This document shows positions 36,641-45,308 of a stretch of DNA of 64,000 bases, piece by piece. Origin of the DNA: JACJWR01 sp964474045 (GTDB lineage Bacteria > Actinomycetota > Actinomycetes > S36-B12 > UBA10799). Where the stretch lies: assembly GCA_964474045.1 (NCBI GenBank), contig CAYYRC010000011.1, forward strand, positions 1 to 64,000. Reading direction: 5' to 3'. How positions within the stretch are numbered: position 1 is the stretch's first letter; every line of letters begins with the position of its first letter. Made by a program: the position numbers and the translations under genes. The notes under the pieces were generated by a model. It searched no databases, was not told where the DNA came from, and saw only the letters and a list, made by a program, of their open reading frames with translations.

Positions 36641-37360
36641 ATGACTGCAGGGAAGATCACCAGACGCACCAAGGGGGCCGCACTCGTCCTGGGCGCCGGT
36701 CTCGCCGTCACGGCCCTAGCCGGCTGCGGCGGCGGATCGACGTCCACGGCTGACAGCGCGAAGGCTGCGGCTAGCAGCGCGGCGGGCGCCGTCGAGAGCG
36801 CGGCCAGCGGCGCAGCCTCGAAGGCGAGCGACGCGGCGAGCGCGGTCAGCAGCGCGACGGCCAGCCAGGGTTCCGGGTTCAGCTTCTCCATCGGCGGCGG
36901 CGACACCCTCAACACTGAGAAGCTGCAGTCCGCGGTGCAGGCCGAGATCGTCAAGGTGGTGCCCAACGCGACGGCCGAGGTGTCCTGCCCCGCCGACGTC
37001 AAGGCCGAGGCCGGGGCGACCTTCGACTGCACCGCCACCGTGAACGGCCAGCAGGCGACCATCAAGGTCACGCAGAAGGACGCCGACGGCAACGTCAACT
37101 TCGAGTCCCAGCAGGCGTTCCTGTTCCAGGACCAGGCGCAGGCGGCCGTGACGAAGTTCGTCACCCAGCAGGTCCCCGGAACCTGGCAGACCACCTGCAC
37201 CATGCCGGGATCCCAGGGTGGGGTCTACGTGGCGACCCCGGGATCGACCTTCAGCTGCCAGATCACCGGCACCACCGCCGAGGGCGCCAACCAGTCCGGC
37301 ACTGCGACCGTGACGGTGGATGACAACCAGGGCAACGTGTCCATCAAGGTCGACTCCTAG
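36641..37360 (+). CDS. lipoprotein with tandem DUF4333 domains
   Basis: A 239-residue lipoprotein. The signal ends in a lipobox (VTALAGC, Cys about residue 29), then comes an Ala/Ser low-complexity linker. Two DUF4333 repeats follow at about residues 90-155 and 165-235, each with a pair of cysteines (VSCPADVKAEAGATFDC and TTCTMPG...FSC) that probably form disulfides. DUF4333 proteins are surface-exposed in actinobacteria and bind an unknown ligand. An AGGAGG site precedes the ATG. The gene diverges from the MmpL operon, so the three may be envelope partners; this is inference from position. Confidence 0.88.
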   Translation: MTAGKITRRTKGAALVLGAGLAVTALAGCGGGSTSTADSAKAAASSAAGAVESAASGAASKASDAASAVSSATASQGSGFSFSIGGGDTLNTEKLQSAVQAEIVKVVPNATAEVSCPADVKAEAGATFDCTATVNGQQATIKVTQKDADGNVNFESQQAFLFQDQAQAAVTKFVTQQVPGTWQTTCTMPGSQGGVYVATPGSTFSCQITGTTAEGANQSGTATVTVDDNQGNVSIKVDS

Positions 37361-37378
37361 GATCGACCGCGCGCGAGC

Positions 37379-37421
37379 CGAGGAGGGGCGCCGTCCGGCC
37401 GGACGGCGCCCCTCCTCGTTT
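37379..37421. terminator. strong bidirectional hairpin terminator
   Basis: Two 20-base arms (37379-37398 and 37399-37418) form a perfect palindrome with no unpaired loop beyond the centre, followed by a short run TTT. It lies between the convergent DUF4333 and sigma factor genes and can serve both. High GC and the abrupt T run are typical of intrinsic or hairpin-type terminators in actinobacteria. Confidence 0.8.
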
Positions 37422-37435
37422 CTGCTGGCTGCTGC

Positions 37436-39196
37436 TCAGTCCAGGTAGTCGCGCAGCACCTGCGAGCGACTGGGGTGGCGCAGCTTGGACATCGTCTTGG
37501 ACTCGATCTGCCGGATCCGCTCGCGGGTCACGCCGTAGACCTTCCCGATCTCGTCCAGCGTCTTGGGCTGGCCGTCGGTGAGGCCGAAGCGCATCTTGAC
37601 CACGCCGGCCTCCCGGTCGCTGAGCGTCTCCAGGACTCCCTGCAACTGCTCCTGCAGCAGCGTGAACGACACTGCGTCCGCGGGGACGATCGCCTCGGAG
37701 TCCTCGATCAGGTCGCCGAACTCGCTGTCGCCGTCCTCGCCCAGCGGGGTGTGCAGCGAGATCGGCTCGCGGCCGTACTTCTGCACCTCGATGACCTTCT
37801 CGGGGGTCATGTCGAGCTCCTTGGCGAGCTCCTCCGGGGTGGCGTCGCGGCCCAGGTCCTGGGTCATCTGCCGCTGCACCCGGGCAAGCTTGTTGATGAC
37901 CTCGACCATGTGCACCGGGATGCGGATGGTGCGCGCCTGGTCTGCCATGGCGCGGGTGATCGCCTGCCGAATCCACCAGGTGGCGTAGGTCGAGAACTTG
38001 TAGCCCTTGGTGTAGTCGAACTTCTCAACCGCGCGGATGAGGCCCAGGTTGCCCTCCTGGATCAGGTCCAGGAAGAGCATCCCGCGCCCCGTGTAGCGCT
38101 TCGCCAGCGACACCACGAGGCGCAGGTTGGCCTCCAGCAAGTGCCGCTTGGCCGCCTGTCCGTCCCCGGAGATCCACTCGAGGTCCATCCGGAGCTCATC
38201 GTCGTCGACGCCCTGCGCCAGCATCTCCTCGGCGAACAGCCCGGCCTCGATCCGCTTGGCGAGTTCGACCTCCTGCTCGGCGTTGAGCAGGGCCACCTTG
38301 CCGATCTGCTTCAGGTAGTCCTTGACCGGGTCGGCGGTCGCGCCCGCCTGGTGCACCTGCTGCACGGGCTCGTCGGTGTCGTCGGTGTCGGACAGCACCA
38401 CGACTTCCTCGGTCGCGACCTTGACGGGGGCGACCGCGGGCTTGCCCGCGGGCGGTGCAGCCGCGGCCGCGGGCTCGTCGGCCAGAGCCTTGAGGTCCTT
38501 GTCCAGGTCCTCCTCCAACTCCTCTTCCAGGACGTGCGCCTCGGCGAGGTCGATGGTCTCGCCGGTGTCCTCGACGATCACGCTGGCGTCGCCGTCGACC
38601 TGAAGCTCGACGTCCACCTCGGCGACGACGACGGCATCCAGCTCAACGTCGGCGCCGATGACCTCGGCGTCGGTGGACGCTGCGACGCTCGCGCCGATGC
38701 TGTCGCCGGCCGCCGGCTTCTTGGACTGGGCCTTCGCCGCAGCGGTCTTCTTGGCTGGGGTCGCCTTCTTGGCCGCCGTCGACTTGGTGGCCCGAGCCTT
38801 CGGTTCGGCGGCCTTCTTGGCGGCAGCTGACTTCTTCGCCGCCGCGGTGTTGGTCGTCGCCGCGGCCTTCTTGACCGGAGCCTTCTTCACAGCGGCCTTC
38901 TTGGCGGGAACGGCCTTCTTCGCCGGCGCAGCATCTTTCGCAGCAGCCGGCTTCTTCGCCGCGGCCTTCCTGGCCGACGACTTCTTCGCGACCTCGGCGG
39001 GGGCGCTGTCAGCTTGGGTCACGGTGTCCTGCACATCAATCAAGGGTTCGGCCTCCGTCGCCGCATAGTCGTGGTGTTGCATCTCGCCGTCCCGGGTACT
39101 GTGCTCGAGCGGTGCGTCGGACGGGTGCGCGACCGCTGGGACGCCGTGCTCATCGCGCGCCTTGCCGGTTGACCGTCCAAGTTTGATACCGAACAC
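37436..39196 (-). CDS. hrdB: principal RNA polymerase sigma factor (HrdB/SigA type)
   Basis: About 586 residues if started at the GTG 39196, which has GGGGAAGGTG upstream; an alternative ATG at 39082 (MQHHDYAAT) gives 548. A Lys/Ala-rich N-terminal extension with many AKKAA runs (about residues 60-165) and an acidic stretch precede the conserved regions 1.2-4.2. DPVKDYLKQIG opens region 1.2; AKRYTGRGMLFLDLIQEGN is region 2.2; KFSTYATWWIRQAITRAMAD is 2.3-2.4; RFGLTDGQPKTLDEIGKVYG and VTRERIRQIESKTMSKLR are region 4. It directs RNA polymerase to housekeeping promoters. The basic tail is known in HrdB and resembles a histone-H1-like DNA-binding segment. Confidence 0.95.
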   Translation of the reverse strand: MFGIKLGRSTGKARDEHGVPAVAHPSDAPLEHSTRDGEMQHHDYAATEAEPLIDVQDTVTQADSAPAEVAKKSSARKAAAKKPAAAKDAAPAKKAVPAKKAAVKKAPVKKAAATTNTAAAKKSAAAKKAAEPKARATKSTAAKKATPAKKTAAAKAQSKKPAAGDSIGASVAASTDAEVIGADVELDAVVVAEVDVELQVDGDASVIVEDTGETIDLAEAHVLEEELEEDLDKDLKALADEPAAAAAPPAGKPAVAPVKVATEEVVVLSDTDDTDEPVQQVHQAGATADPVKDYLKQIGKVALLNAEQEVELAKRIEAGLFAEEMLAQGVDDDELRMDLEWISGDGQAAKRHLLEANLRLVVSLAKRYTGRGMLFLDLIQEGNLGLIRAVEKFDYTKGYKFSTYATWWIRQAITRAMADQARTIRIPVHMVEVINKLARVQRQMTQDLGRDATPEELAKELDMTPEKVIEVQKYGREPISLHTPLGEDGDSEFGDLIEDSEAIVPADAVSFTLLQEQLQGVLETLSDREAGVVKMRFGLTDGQPKTLDEIGKVYGVTRERIRQIESKTMSKLRHPSRSQVLRDYLD

Positions 39197-39243
39197 AGAG
39201 CACCTTCCCCGCCGAAACGGCGAGCATCGCAAATGGGCGCAGC

Positions 39244-39273
39244 AGGCTAGCCCGCTGTCAAGAGAGCGTGCAA
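39244..39273 (-). promoter_or_regulatory. candidate promoter of the sigma factor gene
   Basis: Reading the minus strand, TTGCAC (39273-39268) is followed after 18 bases by TAGCCT (39249-39244), which fits -35/-10 consensus TTGACA/TAnnnT. A TTGACA also occurs within the spacer, at about 39261-39256. Transcription would start near 39237, about 40 bases before the GTG at 39196. Only sequence resemblance supports it. Confidence 0.35.
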
Positions 39274-39356
39274 GGCATAACCTTCGCACATCAACTGGTA
39301 TTCCGATGATCGGGTCTGGGCGCGTCGGACTGCAGCAGTCAGCAGCATGGGATGCA

Positions 39357-40235
39357 TCACAGCGCCTTGCCGTCGCGCCACAGGATCGTGCCGATGGCAA
39401 GGACCACGAGGACGATGCCGACCGCCTGCCAGACCCCGACCGCCTCGCCCAGCAGCACGGCACCCAGGATCACCGCCAGCACCGGCTCGGAGGTGGCGAT
39501 CACGGCGGCGTGGCTCACGGGCAGCAGGGCCAGGCCGGCGCTCAGCAGCCCGAACGCCGCCACTGTCGAGACGAGCGCGATGCCGACCGCAAGCAGCACC
39601 TCGGTGCGCGTGTGCGGGCCCCTGGACTGAGTCAGCGCCGCGGCCAGCGTAAGGCTCACGGCGGCGCCCGTGATCACGAGCGTCGTCGTCGCCAACGGCC
39701 CGTCGGCGGCGACTCTGGCGTCGGCCAGCACCACGTAGAACGCGTACGAGATCGACGCACCGACCGCCAGCGCAGCGCCGGCCAGCAGCGAGCTGCGCAC
39801 GCCCGCCACGGACTCGGCGCCGCCGGCAGCCCCAATCGAGCCGCCGATGCACAGGCCGGCGCCAGCGACGGCGATCAGGGTGCAGACGATGACCAGGGTC
39901 GAGGGCCGGACCCGAGTCCTGATCGAGGTCAGCACGACCACCCAGGCCGGGAAGAGGAAGAGCAGGACCTCGGCGAGACCCGCCCCGATCAGTCGCAGCC
40001 CGAAGAAGTAGAGGACCACCTCACCGGCCAGCAGCAGGCCGCCCAGGGCGACGGTGCCCAGGGCTCTGCGGCGAGGAGGCAGGACAGCGCCGTCCGCCGT
40101 GCTGCGACGCCGCACCGCCACCACCGCCCACAGCGCCAGGGCAGCGATCACGAACCGCCAGGACAGCAGTCCCAGCGGCTCCACCCCTGAGCGGTACTCC
40201 AGTTTGGCGAACACCGGCATGACGGCGAAGCTCAA
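39357..40235 (-). CDS. EamA/DMT-superfamily transporter (start uncertain, possibly CTG)
   Basis: A membrane protein with ten segments in two EamA repeats (FAKLEYRSGVEPLGLLSWRF and, in the second half, VIATSEPVLAVILGAVLLGE, typical of the DMT family). It exports small metabolites, perhaps amino acids. Coordinates use the first standard start, TTG at 40235, but this cuts off part of TM1. In frame upstream the codons encode RATVGTLLILGSALSFAVMP back to a CTG at 40322, which lies inside the end of the Usp gene; an in-frame TAA precedes it. AAGGG lies six bases before the CTG. I therefore think the true start may be CTG 40322, giving 321 residues. Confidence 0.85.
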   Translation of the reverse strand: MSFAVMPVFAKLEYRSGVEPLGLLSWRFVIAALALWAVVAVRRRSTADGAVLPPRRRALGTVALGGLLLAGEVVLYFFGLRLIGAGLAEVLLFLFPAWVVVLTSIRTRVRPSTLVIVCTLIAVAGAGLCIGGSIGAAGGAESVAGVRSSLLAGAALAVGASISYAFYVVLADARVAADGPLATTTLVITGAAVSLTLAAALTQSRGPHTRTEVLLAVGIALVSTVAAFGLLSAGLALLPVSHAAVIATSEPVLAVILGAVLLGEAVGVWQAVGIVLVVLAIGTILWRDGKAL

Positions 40236-40314
40236 TGCGGACCCGAGGATCAGCAGCGTCCCGACCGTCGCCCGGGATCGCCACCAACGTCCGGGGGCAA
40301 GGTGGGCGGACGGC

Positions 40315-40722
40315 TCAGGCAGCGCTCGCCCTTACGCAGAGCACCGGGCAGGGCGCCCCCTGGATGATCTGCTGCGCGTCGCTTCCCAACAGGAACTTGC
40401 CCACCGACGTGCGGTGTCGCAGACCGATGACGATCATGTCGGCGCCGTACTCCTCGGCCACGGCGGCCAGATCCTCGGCGACGTCGTTGCCGCGGACCAG
40501 GTTGCGGATCTGGAACGACACGTGCTCAGCCTGCAGATCCTGCTGCACCGCCTGCAGGGTGGCCTTGATCTCGATCGCCTCGGCGCCTCCCAGGGCGACG
40601 CCGCCCTTGCTGGAGTGCACGACCACGACCTGCTCGGAGCGCAGCATGGCCTCCTGGACTCCGGCGCGGAGCGCAGCGTGGCCCTGCGGAGTATCGACGT
40701 ATCCGATGACGATTGCACCCAT
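40315..40722 (-). CDS. universal stress protein family
   Basis: A 135-residue Usp-domain protein. The opening strand VIGYVDTPQG, the helix ALRAGVQEA and a late GLRHRTSVGKFLLGSDAQQI resemble the nucleotide-loop (G-x2-G-x9-G-S/T) of ATP-binding Usps, here with altered spacing of the glycines. The ATG at 40722 is strong. The downstream gene EamA begins within or just past its stop. Function in the cell is unknown beyond general stress or dormancy roles of the family. Confidence 0.88.
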   Translation of the reverse strand: MGAIVIGYVDTPQGHAALRAGVQEAMLRSEQVVVVHSSKGGVALGGAEAIEIKATLQAVQQDLQAEHVSFQIRNLVRGNDVAEDLAAVAEEYGADMIVIGLRHRTSVGKFLLGSDAQQIIQGAPCPVLCVRASAA

Positions 40723-40824
40723 GGCCCCACAGCCTAGGGGCTGCCACGCCCGCTCGGCCCTGGGCGCCACGCACTGCGTTGACTGATGCGGGCATCACCT
40801 CGGTGCCCCCGTCATCATGTGGTC

Positions 40825-41760
40825 ATGGCTCCCGATCCGGACGAAGGCGTCGGCCCGAGACTGTCCGCATCGGGCCGTGGGGAGGTCACTGCGTTCGTCC
40901 TGGGCGGCGGCGGGCTGCTCGGCGCCGCCGAGGTGGGGATGCTGGCTGCCCTGCTCGACCGCGGGATCGTGCCGGACCTGGTCGTGGGTACATCCATCGG
41001 CGCCATCAACGGGGCGATGGTGGCGCGCGATCCCTCGGCGGCCACGATCGAGCGCATGGCCGGGATCTGGTCGGATCTGGGCTCCAAGGGCCCGTTCGCG
41101 GCGCCCATCCGGCAGCGGCTGGAGGCGCTCGCCCGGTCGTCGGGGGTGGCCATGTACCCCACCGAACCGCTGCAGTCGACTCTGCAGGAGCACCTGCCGG
41201 AGCGGTTCGAGGATCTCGCCGTGCCCTTCTGGTGCTGTGCGGCGAGCATCGAGCGCAGCGCCGAGGTGTGGTTCTCCGCGGGTGATCTGCTGCCCGCGGT
41301 CATGGCCAGCTCGGCGCTCCCCGGCGTCTTCCCGCCCATGACGATCGACGGCGAGCACTTCATCGACGGCGGCATCGTCAACTCGATCCCGCTGGACCGT
41401 GCCCGCAAACTGGGGGCGACCCGGGTCTTCGTCCTCCAGGTGGGCCGGATCGAACAGAGCCTGACCGTGCCGCGGCGCCCTTGGCAGGTGGCGCAGGTGG
41501 CCTTCGAGGTCGCCCGGCGTGCCAGGTTCCACGCTGCCCTGGCTCGCACCCGGGAGTCCATCGACGTCTACGTGCTGCCGACGGGGGGCGGGGTGCCGGA
41601 CCCCACGAGTTGGCGCACCTACGATTTCCGCGACACCCGACGCCTGCAAGAGCGCCTGGCAGGATCCCGTGCTGCCGCGGCGGCATACCTGGATCAGGTC
41701 GATGCCGGCCTCATCGACCCGCGGGCGACGCCCGCCGACGATCCCGTGGTGGGCACGTGA
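40825..41760 (+). CDS. patatin-like phospholipase family protein
   Basis: A 311-residue serine lipase-like protein. FVLGGGGLLGAAEVGML is the oxyanion glycine loop, LVVGTSIGAING the GxSxG nucleophile elbow and FIDGGIVNSIPLD the catalytic DGG. It is probably a membrane-lipid or lysolipid hydrolase. A GTGA overlap joins it to an acyltransferase gene, suggesting a deacylation-reacylation pair for remodelling phospholipid. The ATG at 40825 is chosen; an in-frame ATG-like region upstream lacks conservation. Confidence 0.92.
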   Translation: MAPDPDEGVGPRLSASGRGEVTAFVLGGGGLLGAAEVGMLAALLDRGIVPDLVVGTSIGAINGAMVARDPSAATIERMAGIWSDLGSKGPFAAPIRQRLEALARSSGVAMYPTEPLQSTLQEHLPERFEDLAVPFWCCAASIERSAEVWFSAGDLLPAVMASSALPGVFPPMTIDGEHFIDGGIVNSIPLDRARKLGATRVFVLQVGRIEQSLTVPRRPWQVAQVAFEVARRARFHAALARTRESIDVYVLPTGGGVPDPTSWRTYDFRDTRRLQERLAGSRAAAAAYLDQVDAGLIDPRATPADDPVVGT

Positions 41761-42836
41761 ACCCGCCGCCGCGGTGGTTGCGCAGGCTGCTCCTCACGCC
41801 GCTGCTGTGGTTGCTGGCGACGGGGCTGACGGCCGCGCTGCTGCCCCTGTGGCTGCTCGGCATGGCAATCATCGAGGTGGGGGTGCGTGCCGTCGCGCGT
41901 CCGTTGCGGCTCTTCTGTTTCGGCTACGTGTACCTGGCCCTGGAGTCGGCGGGGCTGCTCATCGCACTGGCACAGTGGTTCGGCGCCGTCTTCGGCACCC
42001 GGCTGGGGCGGCGGCGCTGGCAGCGCTCGACCTACCGGCTGCTGGCCGGTTGCCTGGCTGTGCTCACATCGTCGGCCGAGCACCTGTTCCGACTGCGCAT
42101 CCTGGAGGATCCGCCGATGGCGTACCGGGCCGGCGACGCGCCGGTGGTCGTGGTCAGCCGCCACGCCGGTCCGGGTGACTCCTTCCTGCTGGTCAACGAG
42201 ATCCTGACGGGCATGCACCGACGCCCCCGAGTGGTGCTGAAGGCGGCTCTGCTGTGGGACCCGTTGCTGGACGTGTTGCTCACCCGGACGCCCAACGTCT
42301 TCGTCCGTGCCGGCGAGCCGACCGCCGCCGTGGTGGAGCGCATCGGCGCCGCCGCCGCGGGCATGGGGCCCGGGGACGCCCTGTTGATCTTCCCCGAGGG
42401 CGGCAACTTCACCGAGGCCCGTCGCGAACGCGTCATCGCCAGGCTCGCGCAGTCCGGTCACACCGGGGCCGCGCAGCGGGCCAACGACCTGGAACGCCTG
42501 CTCGCGCCCCGGGTGACCGGCCTGCGCGCGGCACTGGCGGCGAGCCCGACGGCCGAGGTCGTCGTGGTCGCGCACACCGGGCTGGATGAACTCAACTCGC
42601 TCGCGGACATCTGGGCCGCCGTCCCGGTGGACAACACCCTGGTGATGTCGTGGACCGCGTTCGGCGCGGCCGAGGTCCCGCGCGAGACCGCCGACCTGAC
42701 CGACTGGCTCGGATACCAGTGGCAGCTCATGGACATCTGGGTGGCGGACACCGCGACGGCTGTGGCGGACGGGGCCGCGCCCGGCGTGCGGCGGGTCAGG
42801 CGGAGGCGGACCACTGGTTCGGCTCCAGCTCGATAG
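41757..42836 (+). CDS. PlsC-like acyltransferase with membrane N-terminus
   Basis: A 359-residue protein. The N-terminal 80 residues hold two or three membrane segments (TPLLWLLATGLTAALLPLWLL, then FCFGYVYLALESAGLLIALA). A 1-acylglycerol-3-phosphate acyltransferase-like domain carries SRHAGPGDSFLL, a variant of HX4D with Gly-Pro inside, and LLIFPEGGNFT. Likely transfers acyl groups to lysophospholipid or glycerol derivatives. GTG start overlapping the patatin stop. Its 3' 41 bases overlap the convergent DUF4192 gene. Confidence 0.88.
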   Translation: MNPPPRWLRRLLLTPLLWLLATGLTAALLPLWLLGMAIIEVGVRAVARPLRLFCFGYVYLALESAGLLIALAQWFGAVFGTRLGRRRWQRSTYRLLAGCLAVLTSSAEHLFRLRILEDPPMAYRAGDAPVVVVSRHAGPGDSFLLVNEILTGMHRRPRVVLKAALLWDPLLDVLLTRTPNVFVRAGEPTAAVVERIGAAAAGMGPGDALLIFPEGGNFTEARRERVIARLAQSGHTGAAQRANDLERLLAPRVTGLRAALAASPTAEVVVVAHTGLDELNSLADIWAAVPVDNTLVMSWTAFGAAEVPRETADLTDWLGYQWQLMDIWVADTATAVADGAAPGVRRVRRRRTTGSAPAR

Positions 42837-43935
42837 CCTCATCTGACGGGCGCGGGAAGCGCAGTTCGTGCAAGCCGAACGAGGCCAGCACCCGAATCCA
42901 CTCCCGTGGCGGCATACCCGAGCTACAGGCGGCCAGGATGAGCTCGCCGAGCGTGTTGCCCGGCTGGGCCTCCAGCGCGCGGACGGCCGCGATCCGGGCG
43001 AAGGCGCCGTCGCCCTGTTGCCACGCGACAGCCGCCAGCGTGGCGGCCACGGGGCCGCCGTCACTCCCCGGCGCGCGCGCCACCAGCGCGGACAGCCACA
43101 TCCGCGCCCCAGCGAGCAACTCCTGGCGGCGGCTCGGGCCAAGACCCACCAGAACCCGGAACAGCACAGGTTCTCGGACCCGGCTGTCCGCCAGGGCCAC
43201 AGCCCAGGCCGCGCCTCGGCTGGCGAGCGCAGCATCGTCGTAGGCCGAGTCGAAGGCGGTCCAGAGCGTGTCCTCCTGCAAGCGCCGCCAACCGACTCCG
43301 TCGCCGCTGCGAACCCGGGCATCGCGCTCGCCCTTCGCGCGCGTCAGCGCCTCGGCCGGCAGCGCCCGGTCGGGGTCCAGCGCGATGCTCTCCACCAGTT
43401 CCGAACGACTGGTGAGGTAGCCCACCCCGGCCCTGACCAGGCTCGCCTGGGCGGCCAGCATCTCGGAGCGCTCCAGCGGGTGGCCTTCCGCGGGACAGGG
43501 GTGCGGGTGCTGCTGGGTGTAGCACCACCGTCGATCACCGGCGGTGCTGATCACCTCGCCGACGTCGACCCCCCGCTCAGCCAGCATGACGACCAGGCTC
43601 TCGATGAGCTCCTCCGCGGGCAGCCCGCCCGCAGCCTCGCTGAACACGACCAGATGCGCACGATCGAGGACGGTGCCAAACACGATCGCCCGGTCCAGCG
43701 CGTCGCCCAGGACCTCTACCGCCGCATCGACCCCGGTGTCGGCTCCGAGGTCCAGGTCCATCCGCAAGGACAGCGCCACTGACCGCGGCGGCGGTGTCAG
43801 CAGCACCACGACGACGCTCTCGACGGGTGCGAAGCCCACGAGGTAGGGAACGGCCGCCACGAGGCCGCTGGGACCGGTGATGCGGACGGCGGGAACTTCG
43901 GACTCATCGCCGGAGCGGGCGCGCAGTGATGTCAT
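42796..43935 (-). CDS. DUF4192 family protein
   Basis: A 379-residue soluble protein. The conserved DUF4192 features are the opening AVRITGPSGLVAAVPYLVGF and ESVVVVLLTP, the middle AGDRRWCYTQ, and a helical C-terminal half rich in Ala and Leu, ending in EWIRVLASFGLHELRFPRPS. The family is common in actinobacteria and of unknown role. ATG at 43935 (or GTG at 43944). The 3' 41 bases overlap the acyltransferase gene. Confidence 0.9.
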   Translation of the reverse strand: MTSLRARSGDESEVPAVRITGPSGLVAAVPYLVGFAPVESVVVVLLTPPPRSVALSLRMDLDLGADTGVDAAVEVLGDALDRAIVFGTVLDRAHLVVFSEAAGGLPAEELIESLVVMLAERGVDVGEVISTAGDRRWCYTQQHPHPCPAEGHPLERSEMLAAQASLVRAGVGYLTSRSELVESIALDPDRALPAEALTRAKGERDARVRSGDGVGWRRLQEDTLWTAFDSAYDDAALASRGAAWAVALADSRVREPVLFRVLVGLGPSRRQELLAGARMWLSALVARAPGSDGGPVAATLAAVAWQQGDGAFARIAAVRALEAQPGNTLGELILAACSSGMPPREWIRVLASFGLHELRFPRPSDEAIELEPNQWSASA

Positions 43936-44013
43936 GCCCACCACCCTGAGCCGCCGCGGGACGCCGCACTAGTGCGCGCGCTCCGAATGTGGATAACCCG
44001 GCGACAAGCAGCC

Positions 44014-45189
44014 CTACGCCGGCTGTGCGACGCCGCCGCCCGCTGCTTCCGAACGATGCTGTTGGACGCGCCAGACGACCAGCGTCACGATTCCGGTGAT
44101 CGCCTGCGGCAGCAGCTGCACGACCTGCCACACCACGACTGCCGCCAGGATGTACTGCTCGGCGAGCCCGAACGCCGCCAGCATGCCGCCGAGCACTCCC
44201 GCCACGGTGCCCAGGCCACCGGGCGTGAGCGGGATCAGCGTGCCCAGGCGGGAGATCGCGAAGGCAGCGAAGATCTCGGCGAAACTCAGCTCCTTCGAGG
44301 CATCCCCCGCCACGCCGCGCACCGCGACGAAGAGGATCATGAACTGCATGAACGAGACCGCCAGGTTGGTGATGGTCAGCCACGCCCACTTGGCCTTCAC
44401 CACGTCCACCACCTGGCCGCGGAAGGACAGGATGGACTTGGTCAGGTCCATCGGCTTGTGCAGCTTGCGCATGATCGGATCGGCCAGCTTCTGACCCAGG
44501 GCGCCGACCTTCTCGGCGCTCTTCTCGCTGCGCAGGATGAGCCAGAAGACGATCACCATCGCTATCAGCGCCACTGCGCCGATAACCCCGGCCCAGATCC
44601 ACGCCGACTGCAGCTCACCGCCCGCCGAGATCGCCAGAACACCGAGCACGGGCAGGAGGAAGGTCATGAAGAACGACCAGACGCTGGTGATGGCGATGCC
44701 GCTGGTGGCGGCCGCCGGGGCGATCCGGTAGGACGCGAGCATCACGTACTGCAGGGCCACCGCCAGCGCGCCGCCGGCCGGGACGAGTGCGGCGATCATC
44801 CAGGACGTCTGGCGCACCATGAAGGCGGGTTTGTACTTCAGCCCGGGGATGGCAACCATGTACGGGTAGGCGTAGACGATGATGTTCACCACAGCCACCA
44901 GCGCCAGCGAGGCGATGGCGATGGGCGCCATCTTCTGGATCGTCGCCCAGGCCTCCGCGAAGGAGCCGAAGCGCTTGGCGAGCGCCCAGAACACCAGTCC
45001 CAGCACGACCAGCGTCACCACGGCGCCGATGATCGTCTTCTTCTTGTCGAGCGTGGCCTTGGCCGCGGAGGGCATCGCCTGCTGCGGCCCCGAAGCCGCG
45101 TCGGCAGCGCTGGTGGCCTCAGATCCGGGAGTCGGCTGCTCGGCGTCGGCCCCCGAGTCCTGCGGGGCGGGATCGCTTGGCTGGCTCAC
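44014..45189 (-). CDS. flippase-like domain protein (UPF0104/LPG-synthase-type)
   Basis: A 391-residue polytopic protein. A Ser/Ala/Pro/Gln-rich N-terminal tail (1-50) precedes about eight membrane helices, with the family motif IPLTPGGLGTVAGVLGGML near residue 315. These proteins resemble the flippase half of MprF and the AglD family and may move lipids or polyprenyl-linked sugars. GTG start. No operon partner; it stands between DUF4192 and the SGNH hydrolase. Confidence 0.88.
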   Translation of the reverse strand: MSQPSDPAPQDSGADAEQPTPGSEATSAADAASGPQQAMPSAAKATLDKKKTIIGAVVTLVVLGLVFWALAKRFGSFAEAWATIQKMAPIAIASLALVAVVNIIVYAYPYMVAIPGLKYKPAFMVRQTSWMIAALVPAGGALAVALQYVMLASYRIAPAAATSGIAITSVWSFFMTFLLPVLGVLAISAGGELQSAWIWAGVIGAVALIAMVIVFWLILRSEKSAEKVGALGQKLADPIMRKLHKPMDLTKSILSFRGQVVDVVKAKWAWLTITNLAVSFMQFMILFVAVRGVAGDASKELSFAEIFAAFAISRLGTLIPLTPGGLGTVAGVLGGMLAAFGLAEQYILAAVVVWQVVQLLPQAITGIVTLVVWRVQQHRSEAAGGGVAQPA

Positions 45190-45308
45190 TGGGTGTGCTC
45201 CTCGCTGCCTGGGCGTCCGGCGGCGGTGCCGGGACCTCGGCCAAGGATGTCATAGCAGGAAGACCGCAGGGGTCCAGGCTGGCCGCGCGGCCGCCGAGTC
45301 TGCCGAAC

